NCBI GenBank assembly: GCA_963663135.2
Contig: CAXXRM010000004.1
Location: 124,001-188,000 of the forward strand
Origin: Io17-Chloro-G2 sp963663135
Lineage (GTDB): Bacteria > Chloroflexota > Dehalococcoidia > Lucifugimonadales > UBA3495
DNA: 64,000 nucleotides
Direction of reading: 5' to 3'
Both the position numbers and the translations under genes were made by a program. Below are positions 27,543 through 35,848 of the stretch, in pieces (the stretch's first letter is position 1; the number at the start of each line of letters is the position of its first letter). The notes below the pieces were generated by a model that was not told the DNA's origin, made no database searches, and saw nothing but the letters and a program-made list of their open reading frames with translations.

Positions 27543-28426
27543 GACTGGACTCCTCTCGGGGACTCCGAGGGCTGGGACTCTGTGGACTGTAGTCCTGTGG
27601 GCTGAGATTCCGTGGGATGCGACTCCGGGGACCGCGATTCTACAGGGAGGATTTCCTCCCGTAGGGCGGCAAGCAGCTCGGCCTTTAACCCGGTAAAGTC
27701 CGGCTGGGTCACGGCCTCATACGACCTGGGTCTGGGCAAATCCACGTCCAGCACCATCTTGACCCGGCCGGGCCGCGCGGTCAGGACGTACACCCGGTCG
27801 GAGACCAGCAGAGCCTCATCTACGTCGTGGGTAATCAGGACAATGGTGCTGCTCATGGAGTCCCAAAGTTCCAGCAGCCATTCCTGCATCTGCACCCGGG
27901 TCAGGGCGTCTAGGGCTCCGAATGGCTCGTCCAACAGCACCAGGTCTTGGCCCAACAGCATGGTGCGGAGAAACGCCGCCCTCTGGCGCATGCCGCCGGA
28001 CAGGGCGAACGGGTACTGACCTTCGAACCCCTTGAGGCCGAAGTTCTCGGTCAGGTCCAGCGCCCGACGCCGGGCCTGCGACCGGGGCACTCCCTGGAGC
28101 TCCAGTCCCAAAATGGCGTTGTCCAACACGGTACGCCAGGGTAGCAACAAGTCCTTTTGCTGCATGTAGCCCACCCGGCCCAACCGGGAGGCGGACCGGT
28201 CTCCGTCCAGGGCCACGGCGCCGGTTTCGGGTTGGTCCAGTCCGGCCACAATGTTAAGCAAAGTGCTTTTGCCGCAGCCGCTGGGACCAATGATGCTGAT
28301 GAAACCACCGGAGTCGACCGATAGGTCCACGCCGTCAAGCACCTGCTCGCGGCGCCCTTCTACGAGGAAGGACTTGGCCAGAGACTCCACCCGCAGTTTG
28401 GGGATGGGCCGTGCTCCGTCGGTCAA
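27533..28426 (-). CDS. thiZ: ABC transporter ATP-binding protein for thiamin pyrimidine precursors
   Basis: The ATPase has Walker A IIGPSGCGKSTLLN, Q-loop MQQKDLLLPW, signature LSGGMRQRAAF, Walker B DLVLLDEPFGALDAL and the H-loop ITHDVDEAL, as in the nitrate/taurine/thiamin-precursor subfamily. A TTG at 28426 with AAGGA about 10 nt upstream starts the 297-aa protein. The last about 40 residues are an unusual tail of ES-x-P-T pentapeptides not expected for this family. It is the first gene after the TPP riboswitch and terminator. Confidence 0.93.
   Translation of the reverse strand: MTDGARPIPKLRVESLAKSFLVEGRREQVLDGVDLSVDSGGFISIIGPSGCGKSTLLNIVAGLDQPETGAVALDGDRSASRLGRVGYMQQKDLLLPWRTVLDNAILGLELQGVPRSQARRRALDLTENFGLKGFEGQYPFALSGGMRQRAAFLRTMLLGQDLVLLDEPFGALDALTRVQMQEWLLELWDSMSSTIVLITHDVDEALLVSDRVYVLTARPGRVKMVLDVDLPRPRSYEAVTQPDFTGLKAELLAALREEILPVESRSPESHPTESQPTGLQSTESQPSESPRGVQSWP
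27551..27640 (-). repeat. Six 15-bp tandem repeats coding ESxPT pentapeptides
   Basis: Six in-frame 15-nt units encode ESRSP, ESHPT, ESQPT, GLQST, ESQPS and ESPRG at the C-terminus of thiZ. The units are degenerate at the DNA level. Since each is 15 bp, gain or loss keeps the frame and does not disturb the overlapping thiX start. Confidence 0.8.
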
Positions 28427-28458
28427 CGCGTGCCGTCCTTGCTTGACTTAAGAGAGAC

Positions 28459-28498
28459 AAAAAAATAGACCGCCGGGAAACGGTTCCGGCGGTCTATT
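28459..28498 (-). terminator. Intrinsic terminator between TPP riboswitch and thiZ
   Basis: A perfect 13-bp stem (28498-28486 with 28476-28464 on the minus strand) with a 9-nt loop is followed by seven U residues (28465-28459). It lies 23 nt after the riboswitch aptamer and 32 nt before thiZ. This fits transcription attenuation: TPP binding would favour termination. Confidence 0.92.
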
Positions 28499-28520
28499 AC
28501 AAGACCTAACACCAAAGCCC

Positions 28521-28615
28521 AATTCCCTCCGCTGGCATTACCCAGATCAGGTTCCTAGGGTCGCCCCGATTTATTCGGGGCCTCTCAGCCCGGTTTTCCC
28601 CGAGCTCCCCTGTGC
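28521..28615 (-). promoter_or_regulatory. TPP riboswitch (THI element)
   Basis: On the minus strand the conserved CTGAGAG of the pyrimidine-sensing arm is at about 28587-28581 and ACCTGATCTGGGTAATGCC, followed by AGCGGAGGGAA, spans 28554-28525. The outer stem starts with GGGGAGCT. An optional P3a hairpin (GCCCCGA/TCGGGGC) is present. Binding of thiamin diphosphate should shut off the downstream operon through the terminator at 28459-28498. Confidence 0.95.
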
Positions 28616-28645
28616 GAGTGGTCTATCCTTTTGTTAACGAAAGCG

Positions 28646-28674
28646 ATTATATTTGGAACGCGTCGGGGTGTCAA
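28646..28674 (-). promoter_or_regulatory. Consensus sigma-70 promoter of the thi operon
   Basis: On the minus strand TTGACA (28674-28669), a 17-nt spacer and TATAAT (28651-28646) match the housekeeping consensus exactly. Transcription would start near 28639, about 24 nt before the riboswitch. A perfect promoter with a riboswitch implies strong default expression that is switched off by TPP. Confidence 0.88.
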
Positions 28675-28953
28675 ATACAAACCGCCCACGTTCCGCCGGG
28701 GCAGCGGCCAATGTCCGTTGTTGCCCGCTCCCGGCCTTGTCGTTCCTTTCGCGTCGTTCCGTGAAACTGCCCACAATCTCCCGTCTAACGCGCGTTTCTT
28801 GACAATGCCGAGTGTAGAGCCATAGAATTTGCCCAAAATACACTGTCAGGATGGGCCGGACCCGGGGCGCGATTTTTGCGTGGGGAAGTCCTGATAACCG
28901 GGTCCTGTTAACTACACGGCAGCAACTGTTCGGGGCAATTAAAGGAGGACGCT

Positions 28954-30138
28954 ATGTACAGGTGGCCCACGGTCAACTACAAGGAAGAGGGCATGCGGGA
29001 AGGCATGCAGATTGAGGACTCCCATATATCCGTGGATCATAAGATAGAGCTGCTGGACGCTCTGTCCGAGTCGGGTCTGAGAGAGATTGTCGTGGGCTCC
29101 TTTGTAAGCCCCAAGTGGACCCCCCAGATGGAGCGGATCGACGAAATTGTCACCAAGTTCAAGCCGAATCCCGCGGTGAAGTACACTGCGCTGGCGTTGA
29201 ACTCCCGGGGTGTGGAAAGGGCCAAAGCCTATTCCCCGCCGCTGACCATTGAGAGAGACCGCTTCCCGCGCCTGAGCTGTCACATGTGCGACGTGTTCAC
29301 CCGGCGCAACACCAACCGCACCCAGATGCAGGAAATGGAACGATGGCCCCAGATCGTCGCCCAGGCCCAGGAGTTGAACATCAAAGAGGCCGGAATTGGC
29401 TGCAACGCCAGTTGGGGCTCCAACTTCCTGGGAGGGTTTCCGGTTGACAGCCTCATGACCCTGCTGGAGAAAGAGCACAGCATGTGGGATGAGGTTGGCA
29501 TCGACGTGGTCAGCGTGTCCATGGGTGATCCCATGAGCCACTGTACGCCGGCCAAGGTCGAAGAAAGCATCTCACGGATCAAGGAGCAGTGGCCGGAAAT
29601 CACCAACTTCCGGCTGCACTTGCACAACGGTCGCAACATGGCCATTGCGTCAGCGTACGCCGCCATGCGGACCCTGGGGCCCGAGGATACTCTGGACCTG
29701 GACGGCACCATCGGCGGCTACGGCGGGTGCCCCTACTGCGGCAATGGCCGCGCCACCGGGATGGCCCCCTCTGAGGACCTGCTCCACATGATGGAAGACA
29801 TGGGGATCGACACCGGCGTTGACATCGACAAGCTGATCGACTGTGTGTGGACGGCGGAAAGGATCATGGGTCGTGAGTTGTACGGCCACGTTTCCAAGGC
29901 TGGCCCACGGCCCAAGCGGGTTGAACAGCTTTACGACATCAACATGCCTTTCGTCGAGACATTGGAACAGGCCAAGCACTTCAAGAAGGGCCCGGAGGTC
30001 TATGAAGGCGGCATCTATCCCTACAACGAACCCATAACCAGCCCCTACCGTGACCGGGTTGATCAGGGGCTCCCTGCGTTCGACGCTGACGGCGGCGAAT
30101 TCCCCTGGAAGCAGGACTGGTTCCCGGCCAAAGATTAG
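28954..30138 (+). CDS. HMG-CoA-lyase-like (DRE-TIM metallolyase) protein
   Basis: The TIM-barrel lyase/aldolase family includes HMG-CoA lyase, citramalate and isopropylmalate synthases. Here LHLHNGRNMA supplies the HxH metal ligands and GGYGGCPYCGNGRATG is the mobile Cys loop of HMG-CoA-lyase-like members. The N-terminal R-D-G-x-Q metal/catalytic motif reads R15-E-G-M-Q19, with Glu replacing the Asp. The protein has 394 aa, with a C-terminal extension of about 60 residues. AAAGGAGG precedes the ATG. The acyl-CoA or keto-acid substrate cannot be named. A strong terminator follows. Confidence 0.85.
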   Translation: MYRWPTVNYKEEGMREGMQIEDSHISVDHKIELLDALSESGLREIVVGSFVSPKWTPQMERIDEIVTKFKPNPAVKYTALALNSRGVERAKAYSPPLTIERDRFPRLSCHMCDVFTRRNTNRTQMQEMERWPQIVAQAQELNIKEAGIGCNASWGSNFLGGFPVDSLMTLLEKEHSMWDEVGIDVVSVSMGDPMSHCTPAKVEESISRIKEQWPEITNFRLHLHNGRNMAIASAYAAMRTLGPEDTLDLDGTIGGYGGCPYCGNGRATGMAPSEDLLHMMEDMGIDTGVDIDKLIDCVWTAERIMGRELYGHVSKAGPRPKRVEQLYDINMPFVETLEQAKHFKKGPEVYEGGIYPYNEPITSPYRDRVDQGLPAFDADGGEFPWKQDWFPAKD

Positions 30139-30174
30139 CCGGCCGCTGCTTTCGCCAGCGCCAAGTAAACCGAA

Positions 30175-30213
30175 CCTGGGGCCGTCCGCAACCGGACGGC
30201 CCCAGGCTTTTCT
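30175..30213 (+). terminator. Strong intrinsic terminator after the lyase gene
   Basis: A perfect 14-bp GC-rich stem (30175-30188 and 30193-30206) with a 4-nt loop is followed by CTTTTCT. It separates the lyase gene from the next gene on the same strand. Confidence 0.9.
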
Positions 30214-30251
30214 CGGGGCAGCCCTAACATTCACCTGGTCTGGAGGCCTGA

Positions 30252-30833
30252 ATGACTACCAACACAACCGACCCCAATCGCGTGGTGCTAACCGGAGAAA
30301 ATTCATTCATCCGCTTGTCCCGCCAGGCGGACGGCCCCAACACCACCAGGATTAGCCACTGGCGCATTCTGCTGTCCCCCATGGGCCAGGGCCACGTGCT
30401 TTACATCAAATCGGACGCCGCCGATGATGAAGTTCGGATTTACTCCGACAACATTGGGCTGGCCCGGTGGCTGCAAGGGGAAATCGAAACCCATCTGTTC
30501 CCCGAGTTTGCCGATGAGTCCATTCCAGTGGTGGAGGCGGTTTTTTCCCGGTCCGGCGACGCTATCGGGTTTTGGACCGAAACCGTAGAAAGCGACGATG
30601 ACACCATCACGATGTCCTGGTACGACTTCATGGAACCGTTCATGATCACGGTGCCGGCGGGCAGTGTTGAAGGCCGGCCTCATGGGGTGTATAGCTGTTT
30701 CATCCCAGCTCGCAGAGCCCAGCTAACGATAAACGGCCTCGCGGCCCAAGGGCAGGTCGTGGAATCGATGAGAGGGGACCAACGGGCCAGCAGCGCTTGC
30801 ATAGCTTGGTCTGAGACGTGGGTGAAACCCTAG
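30252..30833 (+). CDS. Hypothetical protein, 193 aa
   Basis: I do not recognise this protein. GGAGG stands 5 nt before the ATG, and codon use matches the neighbours, so it is likely real. It is soluble, mostly beta by eye, with WRILLSPMGQGHVLYIKSD and ARWLQGEIETHLFPEF as the most ordered-looking parts and a late HGVYSCFIPARRAQLTING. No catalytic motif is evident. It follows the lyase gene after a terminator and precedes a DinB-fold gene by 71 nt, with which it may share a transcript. Confidence 0.7.
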   Translation: MTTNTTDPNRVVLTGENSFIRLSRQADGPNTTRISHWRILLSPMGQGHVLYIKSDAADDEVRIYSDNIGLARWLQGEIETHLFPEFADESIPVVEAVFSRSGDAIGFWTETVESDDDTITMSWYDFMEPFMITVPAGSVEGRPHGVYSCFIPARRAQLTINGLAAQGQVVESMRGDQRASSACIAWSETWVKP

Positions 30834-30904
30834 CGCCCCGGCAGGTGTTTCCTGACGCAGCTAGCAGTTGATTCGACGATTCTTGGTCCTGTGGGAGAAG
30901 AATA

Positions 30905-31567
30905 ATGACCACCGGCGACCTGTCTGCCGACGCTCCGGCAACTGACCTGTTTCCCCAATTCGGCGACCAGCTATACGAAATGATCTCATCGGAAGTCCAT
31001 GGCCTGACCGATGAGCAGCTTGACTTCGAGACTGACCGCTGGGAGTGGTCCAAATGGAGCATCCGGCGCAACCTCAGCCACATGGCTTCCGGTGATATGC
31101 GCTGGCTGTGGTTGAGATGGGGCCCTGAGCTGTTTCCCGACGGCCTGCCCACCGCACCGGATATTGATGCAATCATCGAGTCCCCGAACGACCGCCGGTT
31201 GGACGAAAGCAGGTATTGGGCGCTGGACGACATTCTTGGCGTACTGCGCCAGGGGTTGGATTTCGCCCGCAGCGTACTTTCCGGCGAGACCGTGGCATCG
31301 ATGCGCAGCCGGGAAATAGTAATCGGGAGCGGCGGCCTTTTCCACGAAATCAGCCAGGCGGGTTACTCGGGCATCCGGCCGGACGCTGACGACCCGGGCA
31401 AAACGCATATCACCCTGGAGGCCACGTTCCGCCACCGGTACTTCGAATACATCACCCACCTGTACAACATTCAAAGGCTTAAACGGGCCCAGGGACTGGA
31501 CCCGGTGGTCGATGTTCCCATGGAAGGCTACCTCGCCCTGCCCAACTGGGACTTGAGCCAGCCGTAG
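30905..31567 (+). CDS. DinB-like superfamily protein
   Basis: The 220-aa protein has the four-helix DinB/YfiT-like layout: a first helix with LTDEQLDFE, then WSKWSIRRNLSHMASGDMRWLWLRW with the first metal-binding His, and a late HRYFEYITHLYNIQRLKRAQG with further His candidates. Members are metal-binding enzymes, including thiol-dependent transferases, but most have no known substrate. GGAGAAG precedes the ATG. It converges on the Asp-box gene, sharing a hairpin terminator. Confidence 0.75.
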   Translation: MTTGDLSADAPATDLFPQFGDQLYEMISSEVHGLTDEQLDFETDRWEWSKWSIRRNLSHMASGDMRWLWLRWGPELFPDGLPTAPDIDAIIESPNDRRLDESRYWALDDILGVLRQGLDFARSVLSGETVASMRSREIVIGSGGLFHEISQAGYSGIRPDADDPGKTHITLEATFRHRYFEYITHLYNIQRLKRAQGLDPVVDVPMEGYLALPNWDLSQP

Positions 31568-31596
31568 TGGCGGCCGGGTTCCTAGTCGACAAACTA

Positions 31597-31623
31597 AAGG
31601 GGCCCAAGGTTGTTGGGCCCCTT
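31597..31623. terminator. Hairpin between convergent genes
   Basis: An 11-bp perfect stem (31597-31607 and 31613-31623) with a 5-nt loop lies between convergent genes ending at 31567 and 31679. The stem ends in AA/TT on each side, so it could serve both directions, though U-tracts are short. Confidence 0.65.
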
Positions 31624-31678
31624 CAATCTGTTGGGCGGGATTTATGCCTCTGGTTGGTGGGCTTGAGGCTGGCGCCGG

Positions 31679-32665
31679 TTAGGCGGAGGCGCAGGCGACG
31701 CTGATCACGTTAGCGGCGGACTCGGGTAGATCGTGCTCCGTCCAGGACTCCCCGCCGTCGTGGGTGCCGAACACCTGCCCGCGCCTGGTGCAAAAATAAA
31801 CCTGCTCCGGTTGCTGGGCGTTGACTGCTACGCCGAACGTGGTGCTTTTGGCCGCTCCGCCCTGGTCGAACCGCTGCCAGGTATTCCCCAGGTCGGTGGA
31901 CCTCAATACTCCGCCCTGTTCACTGCCGAAGTTCATGCCGACGCAGGCGTAAACGGTGTTCGGGTCGGTGGGGTCAACCACGACCCCGCGAGAGTACTGT
32001 ATGTCGGAGAAATTCTCGAAATTCAGGTTCTCCCAGGACTCTCCACGGTCGGTGCTGCGCCACACGCCGGTGCGGTTGGAGATGAACACATTGCTGGAAT
32101 CCGGGGAGCCGATTGCGACCCCGTGGAGGTCCATGAGGTCAACGTTGCCGTCAAATTGCCGGTTGACAATCTCCCAGGTCTTGCCGCCGTCGGCGCTGCG
32201 GGCGGCGCCCCCCACTTCCAATGCGACGTACATGTTATCCGGGTTGGCAGCTTCTATGCCGATGCCCAAAATCCGCGTGGCGAAAGCCATCTGCACCGAA
32301 TCCGGGTTGGAGATGGTGGCCATATACTCCCAATTCTCACCGCCGTCCTGGCTCCGGTAGACTTCGCTGCCCTCGGTTCCGAGAAACATGATGCTCGGGT
32401 CACCCGGGTGGAATTTGATCGACCAAACAATCCGGCCTTCCGTCAGATTCATTCTCTCCCAGTTGTCGCCCCGGTCAACGCTGCGGTACACCCCCCGCTG
32501 GGTGCCGGCGAAAACCGTGGCCGGGTCTTGGGGATGGATGGCGATTGCCCGGACCTGGGCGGAAGGCGCCAAACCCCGGGTCAGGTGGTCCCAGCGGTCG
32601 GCGCCGGCCTCTTTGCGGTACAACCCGTCAGATTCGGCTCCTACGTAGATTAATGTTTGGGCCAT
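31679..32665 (-). CDS. Asp-box (BNR) repeat beta-propeller protein
   Basis: At least six Asp-box repeats of the form S-x-D-x-G-x-x-W are spaced through 328 aa (YRSVDRGDNW, YRSQDGGENW, ARSADGGKTW, WRSTDRGESW, LRSTDLGNTW, GTHDGGESW). The fold is a six- or seven-bladed propeller like sialidases, VPS10 and Ycf48. The sialidase arginine triad is not evident, so an enzyme role is doubtful. There is no signal peptide or membrane segment, suggesting a cytoplasmic location. The gene stands alone on the minus strand. Confidence 0.85.
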   Translation of the reverse strand: MAQTLIYVGAESDGLYRKEAGADRWDHLTRGLAPSAQVRAIAIHPQDPATVFAGTQRGVYRSVDRGDNWERMNLTEGRIVWSIKFHPGDPSIMFLGTEGSEVYRSQDGGENWEYMATISNPDSVQMAFATRILGIGIEAANPDNMYVALEVGGAARSADGGKTWEIVNRQFDGNVDLMDLHGVAIGSPDSSNVFISNRTGVWRSTDRGESWENLNFENFSDIQYSRGVVVDPTDPNTVYACVGMNFGSEQGGVLRSTDLGNTWQRFDQGGAAKSTTFGVAVNAQQPEQVYFCTRRGQVFGTHDGGESWTEHDLPESAANVISVACASA

Positions 32666-33173
32666 AATTCAGCCTCCATTGGGCTCGTCATTTGTGTTGA
32701 GTTGAAACCGATGAGTTGATGCTGAGAGTTAGAACAAGGATCAAAAACCACATTCTTGAACCGGGAAGCACAGCCTCAAGACAGGCTAATTTCACCAAAG
32801 AACACCACCCCTGTCAATGGCCGGCAAGTCCTACGAACAGGCCCCATGTACCCCTTCGTATACGCGCTGAAGTCGACATTCCACAAGTCGATCACCCCTC
32901 GCCCTTTGCCACGTAGAGATGAGACCCAACGGATGGGGTGGCAAGATTTGGGATGCGTTGTTGTTCCTTTCTTGTAACCCTGCCCCCAGCCTCGGCAGGG
33001 GAGATTCTTCGAACGCTGTGCCAACGACTCAGAATGCGTTTGGCTTTGATAGAACCGCTCCGTCGGGTGGCGTCTGCGGGTCTGATGCGGTATCCTTGGG
33101 AACGGCTTTTCGCCGCCCGCGGGATTTTCGATCACCGCCCGGGGCAGGACTCCGGTTAGGAGGAACGACCCCA
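32666..33173. other. Gene-poor gap, about 500 bp
   Basis: No supported gene. Long frames cross it on both strands but lack start signals and family features. A small hairpin (CCCTGCC/GGCAGGG near 32979-33001) is visible. AGGAGG at its right edge belongs to the next gene. No promoter with a good -35/-10 pair was recognised. Confidence 0.5.
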
Positions 33174-33971
33174 ATGACCGCAGCGTCTCAAGCTTGGACC
33201 GAAGAACTGGTGGAGCTTGCCGGATCCAAAATCCAATTGGTAAAAGGCGGCTCGGGTGAGCCCTTGCTAATATTGCACGACGAAATGGGGCATCCAGGCT
33301 GGCTTCGGTGGCACCAGGAACTGGCCCAAAACCACACCCTGTACATCCCGTCCCACTCGGGATACGGCGGTACCCCCCTTGTGGAGTGGATCTTGGGCAT
33401 GCGGGACCTCGCCGGTTGGTATCTGGAGGTTTTGGATGATTTGGATCTTGGGCCGGTAAAGGTGATAGGGTTCTCCCTGGGCGGATGGTTGGTCGCGGAG
33501 ATGGCGGCAATGTCGCCTTCCCACTTCCAGAAAATGGTCTTGGTGGGACCCATGGGAATCCGTCCGCCGGTGAGTGAAATCTACGATATGTTCCTGGTGG
33601 TGGCCAAAGAGTTCATCACCGCCAACTACCATGACCCGGCCGGCGTGGCCGAGTTCCTACAAATCTGCCCGGATGAGCCGTCGACGGAACAGGTGGAGGC
33701 CTGGGAAATGGCCAGAGAGAGTTCTTCCCGGCTGGGGTGGCGTCCGTACATGTTCGACCCTTCCCTGCCACACCTGTTGCACCGGGTAAGGAAATTGCCA
33801 ACGCAAATTGTCTGGGGAAAAGAAGACCAAATAGTGCCCCTCAGCGCGGGAGAGGCCTATCAAAAGGCGATCGCCGGAAGCCGGCTGACGGTGTTGGAAA
33901 ATTCGGGCCACCACCCGGAAGTCGAAAGAACTGAGGAATTTGTGGCTCTGGTCCGAGACTTTCTAGCCTAG
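33174..33971 (+). CDS. Alpha/beta-hydrolase
   Basis: The 265-aa protein carries a full catalytic triad: nucleophile Ser in GFSLGGWL (about residue 101), Asp in WGKEDQIVP and His in NSGHHPEVE. The oxyanion region near LLILHDEMGHPG is plausible. The family contains esterases, C-C hydrolases and dehalogenases; the substrate is unknown. The ATG at 33174 has AGGAGG about 10 nt upstream; the frame is open far upstream but non-conserved. A flavin monooxygenase gene follows after 138 nt, possibly in the same pathway. Confidence 0.88.
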   Translation: MTAASQAWTEELVELAGSKIQLVKGGSGEPLLILHDEMGHPGWLRWHQELAQNHTLYIPSHSGYGGTPLVEWILGMRDLAGWYLEVLDDLDLGPVKVIGFSLGGWLVAEMAAMSPSHFQKMVLVGPMGIRPPVSEIYDMFLVVAKEFITANYHDPAGVAEFLQICPDEPSTEQVEAWEMARESSSRLGWRPYMFDPSLPHLLHRVRKLPTQIVWGKEDQIVPLSAGEAYQKAIAGSRLTVLENSGHHPEVERTEEFVALVRDFLA

Positions 33972-34002
33972 GAGTCACCCGCAATCCGCGGGCTGCCTGC
34001 GA

Positions 34003-34011
34003 TGTTATAAT
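34003..34011 (+). promoter_or_regulatory. Extended -10 promoter before the flavin monooxygenase
   Basis: TGT-TATAAT at 34003-34011 is an extended -10 element 99 nt before the ATG at 34110. No strong -35 is seen. It suggests the monooxygenase has its own promoter despite following the hydrolase. Confidence 0.5.
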
Positions 34012-34109
34012 CCAGAATGGCCCGGTTAATACCAAGTCATGGGAATCCGGAATGGAGGCGGCAAGCCAGTCAAGCGCACCGTCCCCGTCACCCAACAGGA
34101 GGGTAGAGA

Positions 34110-35372
34110 ATGTTTGTCGGTTACTTTACGGAGCGCCCCTACCAGGACGAGCAGTCGGGCTATTTCGGCGCTACCGGAAAGCCAATTATGGATTTGACTG
34201 TCAGCAATGAGATCTACGACCCGCCGTTGGCCGCCTCTTTGTACAACCGGTACTTGGACGAGAAGATTTACGCCGAAGAGATGGGGTTCGACGGATTGAT
34301 GCTGAACGAACACCACGGGACGCCCTTCTGCATGGGCGGCGCGATGAACGTCGAAGCTTCAATCCTGGCCCGTATCACCAAGCGGGCCAAGATCGTGCTG
34401 TTGGGCAACATTCTGCCGATATGGGATGACCCCCTGTGGTTGGTGGAACAACTCGCCATGATCGACCTCATCTCCCACGGACGGTTGGTCTCCGGTTGGG
34501 TGCGGGGCACCGGCCGTGAGAGCGTGGCCCACAACATAGAGCCCCATTACAACTGGGAGCGGTTCCAGGAAGCCCACGAATTGATCGTCAAGGCCTGGAG
34601 CGAGCCCGGTCCGTTCCGCTGGGAAGGCAAACACTTCCACTACCGCCACGTAAACCCTTGGGTGAGGCCCTACCAAAAACCCCATCCTCCTATCTGGCTC
34701 CCCGGCGTGGTCAGCCGCGACTCCCTGATGTGGGCCGCCGAACAACGGATCCCTTACATCATGCTGGCTACGGAAATGGAACCCACCAAGCTGGCCTTCC
34801 AACTGTACCACGACACCGCTGCGGAGTTGGGGTACCAGTCGGGTCCCCAAAACGTGGGGTATCTCTGGAAAGTCCACGTGGATGAGACCGAGGAGTTGGC
34901 CGAGGAGACGGGCAGAAAATACGTGCAGGGGCCCAGCAACCCGTTCCTGGCCGGCAATGAAGGCACGGTCAACCCGGCTTTGGTCAACCTGCCCGGACTG
35001 AGCTCTCGCACCCGTGTGCTGCCGACCCAGGCCGTGGCCACCCGCGCCAGGGGAGGCACCGCCGCCGGTGTGTTGGGACGTCCTTATGAGCAGCAGATCA
35101 AAGACAGGACTATCATCTGCGGCACGCCCAAGACGGTAATCCCCCAGATTCGGGAAGTGCTGGAATACATCCGTCCTGGCAGCATTTTCTTCTGGGACGG
35201 CGACGGCGCCATGACCCACGACGACGCCATGCGCAGCCTGCGCCTGATGGGAGAGGAAGTTATTCCCGCAGTCAAGGAGATGGGCAAAGAATTGGGGCTG
35301 ACCAGTCCTTTCGAGGTGGATCCGGCCACGGGCCAGGCCATCGAGCAAGAGGTCGCCAGCGCTTCGGACTAA
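34110..35372 (+). CDS. Luciferase-like (LLM) flavin-dependent monooxygenase
   Basis: The bacterial-luciferase TIM-barrel is shown by AEEMGFDGLMLNEHHG, NILPIWDDPLWLVEQLAMID, HGRLVSGWVRGTGRE and PHPPIWLPGVVSRDS. With 420 aa it is longer than typical members and has an insertion in the C-terminal half (RGGTAAGVLGRP). Such enzymes use reduced FMN or F420 to oxidise organic substrates. AGGAGGG lies 7 nt before the ATG. It is one of three family members in this window, none adjacent to another. A terminator follows. Confidence 0.9.
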   Translation: MFVGYFTERPYQDEQSGYFGATGKPIMDLTVSNEIYDPPLAASLYNRYLDEKIYAEEMGFDGLMLNEHHGTPFCMGGAMNVEASILARITKRAKIVLLGNILPIWDDPLWLVEQLAMIDLISHGRLVSGWVRGTGRESVAHNIEPHYNWERFQEAHELIVKAWSEPGPFRWEGKHFHYRHVNPWVRPYQKPHPPIWLPGVVSRDSLMWAAEQRIPYIMLATEMEPTKLAFQLYHDTAAELGYQSGPQNVGYLWKVHVDETEELAEETGRKYVQGPSNPFLAGNEGTVNPALVNLPGLSSRTRVLPTQAVATRARGGTAAGVLGRPYEQQIKDRTIICGTPKTVIPQIREVLEYIRPGSIFFWDGDGAMTHDDAMRSLRLMGEEVIPAVKEMGKELGLTSPFEVDPATGQAIEQEVASASD

Positions 35373-35422
35373 ACTTTAGCCAAACCTACTGCTCCGGTCC
35401 GGCAATTCAGCAACAGACAGGT

Positions 35423-35458
35423 CCCCTCGCTCCCTTCCAAAAGGGGCGAGGGGATTTT
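35423..35458 (+). terminator. Intrinsic terminator after the monooxygenase
   Basis: Stem CCCCTCGC (35423-35430) with GCGAGGGG (35446-35453) and a loop of 15 nt, followed by ATTTT. Confidence 0.7.
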
Positions 35459-35848
35459 GAAATGACAGTCTTAATTCCCCGGTTGCGCACGGGGCGCCCC
35501 CAGCGGACTTGTTGCTCCCAGCTTTTACACTGGCTGTCTTTAGCGTGAATTAGGGAATCGAATATAAGCGGACACTGTCCGAGCTAAGCAAGGTCGCCAG
35601 GTCTGCCCCACCACCAATGGCAACTCGCCTCTCTCTCAAACGGCCAGACATCACAGCATCCCGTGGCATGGTGAACACCTGCAGGACCCACATGAGGCAG
35701 GGCAACCGTATTTTGATCCGACTCAGCTTTGGCACAACTCGCGATACCGGATCCCGGACCTCCCCTGCGCTAGATTCCGCGAGGAGTCACGATTGACTGA
35801 TGCTTCAACAAATCAGAATGCGATTGCCTGCCACCCGAGGTGACGTTT
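35459..35848. other. Gap before the DNA methyltransferase
   Basis: About 390 bp without a supported gene. A 61-codon minus-strand frame (35550-35735) has no Shine-Dalgarno or recognisable similarity. No clear promoter for the methyltransferase was identified. It may mark the left edge of an acquired segment. Confidence 0.4.

Noticed and set aside
32776..33510. 244-codon minus-strand frame over the 32.7-33.2 kb gap
   Set aside because: It overlaps the alpha/beta-hydrolase start region antisense and is Pro/Arg-rich without motifs; the gap is reported as unexplained instead.
35550..35735. 61-codon minus-strand frame before the methyltransferase
   Set aside because: Short, no ribosome site, no family features.
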